From positions 1 through 35,285 of the forward strand of contig JAWWPG010000047.1 of NCBI GenBank assembly GCA_033850885.1: 35,285 nucleotides of DNA, written 5' to 3'. The translations under genes were made by a program, and so were the position numbers. Of the stretch, positions 31,176 to 35,285 are shown piece by piece; position 1 is the stretch's first letter; each line of letters begins with the position of its first letter. This stretch comes from JAWWPG01 sp033850885 (GTDB taxonomy: Bacteria; Actinomycetota; Actinomycetes; Propionibacteriales; Nocardioidaceae). The notes below the pieces were generated by a model, which was given only the letters and a program-made list of their open reading frames with translations, searched no databases and had not been told where the DNA came from.

Positions 31176-32621
31176 TTATCGTGGCTGCGACTTGTCGGCG
31201 AGACCGCGAGAGCGCAGCAGCTCGAGTACGGAGGCGCTGGGCGCTTTCGGCTCTCCCGGGTCAAGTGTGATCTCGTTCGTGGGGGCACCGGCGTCGAGCA
31301 GCAGTCGCACGGTGGCGACCCAGTCTGGTGCGTGGGCACGGTCTGGCGCTTCGCCGCTGCCGACCAGTGCCCATTCCAAGGGTTGGCTGTGCCAGCGTGT
31401 GTCCCGTGCTGTGAGGTCGGCGCCGTGTTGGAGCAGCAGGTCGACGGTGTCAGCGCTGCCGGCCCAACTGGCGGTGTGCAAGGCGGTGGCGCCGTCGTCG
31501 TCGATGGCTTCGCGGCGGGCGTCGACGGGGAACCCGAGTTCCAGCATCAACGCGACGGCGGTGACGTTGCCGTGCTCGGCTGTGTCAACCAACGCCGCGC
31601 GTTCGGTGGCTTCGACCCGGTCGATGAGTCCGGGATTGGCCGTGGCGACGCGCCGGGCGCTGTCCGAGTCGCCGGTGACAATTGCCTCCAGCAGCTGCTC
31701 GACCGGATCGTTGCTGTGGCCTCCGAGGAGGGCCACCGTCGTCGCGACACCAGCTGTTAGGGCGCGTCGATGCGCCGAGCGGCCGTCGCGGCCTAGAGCG
31801 TCTGGGTCGGCGCCGGCGGCCAGCAGCACGGCCACCGCCTCCAGGTCGGCTTCGGCCGCTGCCTCGATCAGCGCGTCTGTGAACGCCTCGGGCGTGCCGG
31901 CGGCGGCGCGAGTGAGCAGCTCCAGGCACCACGTGCCGCCTGCGGCGTAGAGCGACGCGACAACTATCTCGGATCGCACCGGGGCGCCGCGTTCGACAAG
32001 CATGCGGATCAGCGGTTCATTGTTGCGACTGGAGTTGGCGCTGATGACGGCGCATTCCAGCGGCCGCCAGCATCGGCTCCCGGTGCTTTGTCCGTCGATG
32101 CCAGCGCCGGCGTCGAGGAGCAGGCCGGTGACCTGCGTCAGCCCCTTCGCGCGGGTCGGATCGACGTGGAAACGTGAGGCGCATGCCAGGTGCAACGCCG
32201 TCCAGCCCGTCTCGGGGTCAACCCAGGTCGCCGCACCCGGGTTGTGGCGAAGTTCGGCCTCGACCCTGGCTGCGTCGCCGAGGACCACCGCCGCCGGAAA
32301 GGCCGACTGCGCAAGTGACGGGTTCTCGTGCAGCATGCGGGCGGCGGCACCGATCTGGAGGTTGACGCTGAAGCGCAAGAACCGGATGACGTCCTCGGGG
32401 ATCGAGGTGGTGCGCGCGTCGATCTCGCGCACCAGCGCTGGCCAGCTCGGCAGACCCAGTTCGCGCGCGGTTGCCAGTTGCGCGCCGGCGAGCGTCAGCG
32501 GTGCCGAGACCGCAGAGAGCCGCGTCAGCGCGTGAGCGTCGCCGGACCGCGCGGCGCGAAGCAGTTCTTTGGCTTGGCGGCGTGCTTGGCCGAGGTCGGG
32601 ATGGTCGGGAAGCAGGGGCAT
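31176..32621 (-). CDS. Ankyrin repeat protein
   Basis: The 481-residue cytoplasmic protein carries ankyrin repeats along most of its length, for example TGWTALHLACASRFHVD, LEAVAVLLAAGADPDALGRD and GATALHTASWAGSADTVDLL. The N-terminus (LGQARRQAKELLRAARSGDA) is of a type often seen in actinobacterial ankyrin proteins. Ankyrin repeats bind protein partners; no enzymatic domain is present. ATG 32621 is preceded by GAGGAGA, and the longer frame to 32825 has no RBS. It is the largest gene of the island. Its partner is unknown. Confidence 0.88.
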   Translation of the reverse strand: MPLLPDHPDLGQARRQAKELLRAARSGDAHALTRLSAVSAPLTLAGAQLATARELGLPSWPALVREIDARTTSIPEDVIRFLRFSVNLQIGAAARMLHENPSLAQSAFPAAVVLGDAARVEAELRHNPGAATWVDPETGWTALHLACASRFHVDPTRAKGLTQVTGLLLDAGAGIDGQSTGSRCWRPLECAVISANSSRNNEPLIRMLVERGAPVRSEIVVASLYAAGGTWCLELLTRAAAGTPEAFTDALIEAAAEADLEAVAVLLAAGADPDALGRDGRSAHRRALTAGVATTVALLGGHSNDPVEQLLEAIVTGDSDSARRVATANPGLIDRVEATERAALVDTAEHGNVTAVALMLELGFPVDARREAIDDDGATALHTASWAGSADTVDLLLQHGADLTARDTRWHSQPLEWALVGSGEAPDRAHAPDWVATVRLLLDAGAPTNEITLDPGEPKAPSASVLELLRSRGLADKSQPR

Positions 32622-32954
32622 GACATCTCCTCGTGGCCCGGCGGTCCGCGTGCCAAGCCGGAGATGATCACGACACTGCAATTTCAGATCGAGAGGTGAA
32701 CTCAGTTCAGCCCGCGGACCCGGAGGCGTCCTCACACACCCAGTGCCCAGAGTAACGCGACGACGGCCACAGTCCACCAGGCAGCTGCCGCACCACCCGC
32801 GCGCAGCTCGTAAGACGATCCGCATCCGGAGTTGCAGCGGATGAACTCACGGGGTAGCCCACCCGACTTTCTGTGTCGGTGGCGTGGAATCGCGACCATG
32901 GCGACGATGTCTGGAGATAAACAGCGCCGGCCTGCTGGGCTTTAGGCTCGGTCA
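32622..32954. other. Intergenic stretch between divergent genes
   Basis: I see no gene here. It separates the ankyrin gene from the plus-strand membrane protein pair. TAGGCT at 32943-32948, about 10 bases before the latter, is a plausible -10. Confidence 0.45.
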
Positions 32955-32957
32955 GTG

Positions 32958-33311
32958 ATGACCCTGCAGATCGTGCTCAGTGCGGCGTCGGGGGTGGCGG
33001 GGCTCTGGTTGGTCGTGCTGATCGGTCTCGACCGTCTTCCGGGCGACTCGGTGTACGCCGCGCTGGGCCTGATCGAGATCGGCCTCGTGGTGCAGCTGGT
33101 CGTCGGGCTGGTGATGGTCTTCGGCGGTCACGACGGCGTCAACGTCGCGGCGTACGTCGGCTATCTTGTCGGGGCCCTGCTCATCCTGCCGGTCGCAGTG
33201 CTCTGGTCGCTGGGCGAGCGGACCCGCGCCGGGACCGGCGTACTGCTCGTGGGCGTCATCGTCATCCCGGCGCTCTGTCTGCGCCTGCACGACCTGTGGA
33301 CTGTCCGGTGA
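32958..33311 (+). CDS. Small integral membrane protein
   Basis: The protein of about 117 residues has four hydrophobic helices (IVLSAASGVAGLWLVVLIGL, then VYAALGLIEIGLVVQLVVGL, AAYVGYLVGALLILPVAVLW, AGTGVLLVGVIVIPALCL). It belongs to a conserved but uncharacterised actinobacterial type. The stop overlaps the next start (GTGA), so the pair forms an operon. GTG 32955 is an equally possible start. The transcript is likely leaderless. Confidence 0.75.
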   Translation: MTLQIVLSAASGVAGLWLVVLIGLDRLPGDSVYAALGLIEIGLVVQLVVGLVMVFGGHDGVNVAAYVGYLVGALLILPVAVLWSLGERTRAGTGVLLVGVIVIPALCLRLHDLWTVR

Positions 33312-33697
33312 GCCCGCGGGCGCTCTCGACCCGCACGGGCGTCGGGCGGATCCTGGTCTTCGTCTATGGCATCTTCGCGCTCGCCGCTACCGCCCGCGCC
33401 GTGGTGCAGCTCGCGACACAGGCGTCGAAGGCTCCGGTCGCATACTCACTGTCGCTCTTCTCCGGCATCGTCTACATCGCGGCCACCTGGGCGCTGGCCA
33501 CCGACCACCGCCGTATCGCGATCGCAACCGTGCTGACCGAGCTCACCGGCGTCTTGGTCATCGGTACGCTGAGCCATCCGCACGATCTCGACAAGGCGAG
33601 CGTGTGGTCGGGCTACGGCAGCGGCTACGGCTACGTGCCGCTCGTGCTGCCCTTCTTCGGTCTGTGGTGGCTGTGGCGCGTCGGCCGCCGCTCCTGA
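33308..33697 (+). CDS. Integral membrane protein, partner of previous gene
   Basis: The 129-residue protein has four predicted helices (ILVFVYGIFALAATARAVVQ; SLSLFSGIVYIAATWALA; IAIATVLTELTGVLVIGT; VPLVLPFFGLWWLWRV) and a Gly/Tyr-rich loop before the last helix. It begins at GTG 33308, overlapping the stop of the upstream membrane protein gene. The two probably act together in the membrane. Function unknown. Confidence 0.78.
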   Translation: MSPRALSTRTGVGRILVFVYGIFALAATARAVVQLATQASKAPVAYSLSLFSGIVYIAATWALATDHRRIAIATVLTELTGVLVIGTLSHPHDLDKASVWSGYGSGYGYVPLVLPFFGLWWLWRVGRRS

Positions 33698-33916
33698 CCT
33701 ACTCGCTGTCGCGGCGCCATCGAGCGCGTCGTCGGACTACTCGTGCTCGCTTGGCGGCGTCATCGAGCCGGCCGAGCTCTGATTCGGGGTTCTCGCTGGT
33801 CGTGGGCGTATCCCCTCGCCGAACTCGCATCGGCTTGCGGTCAGTCCGGCGCGCAGATCGCGACCTGAGCGGACGTCCAGGGGGCGGGGAGAGACTCGTC
33901 CTGCCCTTCACCGATC

Positions 33917-34360
33917 ATGAACCTCATGGAGGACCAGCAGGCGCCGCAGTCGCCCGAGGGCGCGGCGAAGGTCATCACGCTCTGCGGCTCGACCAAGTTG
34001 GAGGCTGAGTTCGCGGAGGTCAACCAGCGGCTCACGATGGAAGGTTGCGTCGTGATCAGCCTCGGAATGTTCAGCCTCCCCGAGCTGCCGGACTACGACT
34101 GGACAGCCGACAGCTCGGACCTGAAGGGGCGGCTCGGCGGCGTGCACTTCCAGAAGATTCGCATAGCTGACGAGGTGTACATCGTGGATCCGGGCGGGTA
34201 CGTAGGTGAGTCAACCCGACGGGAGATTGCCTACGCGGAGTCGCTCGGCAAGCCGGTTCGGGTATCTGAGTCGCGAGCGCTTGGCTCGAAGGGGAGACGG
34301 CCCCCAAGAGTGAGGCCGACCGGCGGTCCGCTCATCGGCTGCTTCCGGGCGGTTCCGTAG
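33917..34360 (+). CDS. Nucleoside 2-deoxyribosyltransferase-like protein
   Basis: The 147-residue protein resembles the nucleoside 2-deoxyribosyltransferase / DUF4406 fold: KVITLCGSTKLEAEFAEVNQ, FQKIRIADEVYIVDPGGYVG and ESTRREIAYAESLGKPVR, with Asp and Glu at the expected nucleotide-binding positions. Such genes are frequent in phages and integrated elements. The last 30 or so residues after PVRVSESRA are Arg/Pro-rich and unlike the family, so the 3' end may be read-through into non-coding DNA. ATG 33926 is an alternative start. Confidence 0.75.
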   Translation: MNLMEDQQAPQSPEGAAKVITLCGSTKLEAEFAEVNQRLTMEGCVVISLGMFSLPELPDYDWTADSSDLKGRLGGVHFQKIRIADEVYIVDPGGYVGESTRREIAYAESLGKPVRVSESRALGSKGRRPPRVRPTGGPLIGCFRAVP

Positions 34361-34824
34361 GGCGAACTCCGATGAGAACTGTGGGTACGGCACGGTCGGA
34401 TCCCCCGTTCGGTCCCGATAGACCCGTCCGAACGGCGTCCCGGGACGGGGACGTTCTGCGAGGACACTGTTCTTCAGTAGTCCTATCTGGGCAGTGTGAC
34501 GCGCCCATGGCCACACCTGGATAGGGATGCGACGCCCTCCCGAGCGCAGGACGATTTCGGTCGTAAGGGCTAAGTGCCATTCGAGCTCGACGCTGACGAC
34601 GCTGCGATCCACCGGCACCTCTCTGGCTGTCATGGCGCAGCGCAGTCGTCGGACGGGTCCTGTTCGCCGTTGCCAGCGCACCGCAACCCAGCTGTGGCTT
34701 GCAGGTTGGGGGACAATCTGAGGGACAACCGCCCCGCTCTTCTGGGCTATTAACTGCATCATTATGGACCTGCCCTGAGCGTCAATTGGGGCTGAGACGA
34801 GTGCGCTGAGCGGACTTCGGCCGG
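34361..34824. other. Stretch without a supportable gene
   Basis: Minus-strand open frames cross this region but have no RBS or domain. GGGACAATCTGAGGGACAAC near 34709 resembles AGGGACAAACTGAGG near 34950, on the other side of the att copy, a minor repeat likely linked to the mobile elements. Confidence 0.4.
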
Positions 34825-34869
34825 GTTCACACCGAAGAGGTCACTGGTTCGAACCCAGTATCGCCCACC
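34825..34869 (+). repeat. att-like repeat, partial tRNA-Val copy
   Basis: This 45-bp stretch copies the tRNA-Val (CAC) 3' half with two differences, at 34843 (A for G) and 34859 (T for C). The two changed bases pair with each other at the base of the T-stem, so pairing is kept. The 5' half of the tRNA is absent, hence it is not a tRNA gene. Confidence 0.8.
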
Positions 34870-34965
34870 TCGCGAATGGACGCCTGACCTGCCCGAACGT
34901 CAAAGGTGCAACCTGGCATGCCCGCTCGGAAGCGCTGGAGGGCCGCTGAGGGACAAACTGAGGAT

Positions 34966-35181
34966 CTATGCACCGTTAGCCTGACCTTGGTCGAGCCCGC
35001 CGAAGAGGTCGTCCATCGCCGTGGCGCCGGTCTGGATCACGGGCCGCAGCTGCTTTCGGTACACGCCTTCGGTCACCTGGCTGCCGCCAATGTGACCGGC
35101 CAGAAGTGCGATGCGCACATCCCTCACACGGCGCAACAGCTCACCAGCTTCGGTGGCAAACGGGACTGCCCAGGGATCGGT
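34966..35181 (-). pseudogene. Truncated tyrosine integrase, C-terminal part
   Basis: The minus-strand frame ends with LLAGHIGGSQVTEGVYRKQL and then RPVIQTGATAMDDLFGG. The xGH motif and the tyrosine in VYRKQ match the catalytic end of phage/plasmid tyrosine recombinases. Upstream the frame gives unrelated residues and runs into an IS3-type end at about 35182, so the enzyme is broken. Its 3' end points to the att copy 97 bases away, as usual for an integrase next to its attachment site. Confidence 0.75.
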
Positions 35182-35285
35182 TGACACCTGACCCGTGAGG
35201 ATCCGTCCTCGCTGGAAGGATCAGTGTCATGCCGAAGCCCTACCCCAAGGAGTTCCGCAACGATGTCGTGGCTGTGGCCCGCAAG
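35182..35285 (+). mobile_element. Left end of an IS3-type insertion sequence
   Basis: TGACACCTGACCCGTGAGGA at 35182 has the TGA start and GC-rich character of an IS3-group terminal repeat, and a transposase start follows 47 bases inside. The right end lies beyond the window, so the terminal repeat cannot be confirmed. Confidence 0.6.
35229..35285 (+). CDS. IS3-type transposase OrfA, N-terminal fragment
   Basis: The window ends 19 codons into this gene: MPKPYPKEFRNDVVAVARK. The KPYPKEFRNDVV start is typical of the OrfA helix-turn-helix protein of IS3-family elements, which binds the IS ends. GGAAGGA upstream is the likely RBS. Confidence 0.75.
   Translation, partial: MPKPYPKEFRNDVVAVARK

Larger units (their letters stand above)
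28848..34869. mobile_element. tRNA-Val-anchored genomic island, about 5.9 kb
   Basis: The segment is bounded by the tRNA-Val 3' end and its 45-bp imperfect copy. It has long stretches without convincing genes, unlike the dense DNA on its left, and encodes a VOC protein, a small helical protein, an ankyrin protein, two membrane proteins and a nucleoside-deoxyribosyltransferase-like protein. No integrase lies inside, but an integrase C-terminus lies 97 bases outside the right repeat. It may be a decayed element or one part of a tandem array. Confidence 0.5.

Noticed and set aside
33699..33911. 70-codon basic minus-strand frame
   Set aside because: Product is mostly Arg, Ser and Pro, with no RBS; likely non-coding spacer.
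34211..34762. 183-codon minus-strand frame in the island
   Set aside because: Arg/Pro-rich translation typical of antisense or non-coding GC-rich DNA, no RBS, no domain, and it overlaps the deoxyribosyltransferase-like gene.
34800..34870. Possible third tRNA-Val
   Set aside because: Only the 3' half is present; the acceptor 5' strand and D-arm are missing, so it is an att-type copy and not a tRNA gene.
1..35285. CRISPR array
   Set aside because: No series of repeats with unique spacers; the only tandem repeats are the 22-bp IS-end and 24-bp coding minisatellite.

Overview
The window is GC-rich DNA of an actinomycete. Three things point there: the coproporphyrin-dependent haem genes ending in hemQ, the actinobacterial DUF3000 / RNase D pair, and a c-di-AMP riboswitch in front of a resuscitation-promoting-factor-like cell-wall hydrolase. 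I cannot name the genus.

Layout. The left edge (1-187) looks like the tail of an insertion element ending in 22-bp repeats. Positions 195-10053 are ordinary chromosome: an FUSC-type membrane protein, the riboswitch-controlled Rpf-like hydrolase, RNase D and DUF3000, hemE, a DUF4349 lipoprotein, hemY(cgoX)-hemQ, msrB, and a stand-alone LigD-type polymerase domain. Positions 10200-14900 are accessory: two unrelated secreted proteins, a small Cys-rich protein, a large XRE-TPR regulator, and, tail to tail with it, a 54-residue secreted peptide gene that is too short for usual ORF thresholds. Both promoters of that pair carry AGTCA direct repeats, most of them about 10 or 20 bp apart. This is my best candidate for an undescribed system, a peptide/receptor signalling pair of RRNPP style.

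Positions 14979-20906 hold a universal-stress-like protein, a LigC-type DNA ligase, a RibD-C reductase, PPK2, a degenerate CbiX-like protein behind a sulfur-type leader peptide, and glyA. Positions 21042-26177 hold a YihY-type membrane protein, the GTPase RsgA, two tandem GAF-ANTAR regulators followed by a double-HTH protein, a 51-residue membrane protein and an ECF sigma factor of SigK type. Three tRNA genes (Val, Cys, Gly) and a class IV aminotransferase follow, then an SRPBCC / CGNR pair and a second tRNA-Val.

The 3' 45 bp of that second tRNA-Val are repeated at 34825-34869 with two compensating base changes. They bracket about 5.9 kb of lower coding density: a VOC protein, a small helical protein, an ankyrin protein, two small membrane proteins and a nucleoside-deoxyribosyltransferase-like protein. 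To the right of the second repeat lie the catalytic C-terminus of a tyrosine integrase and the start of an IS3-type transposase, so this end of the window is a tRNA-anchored integration hotspot.
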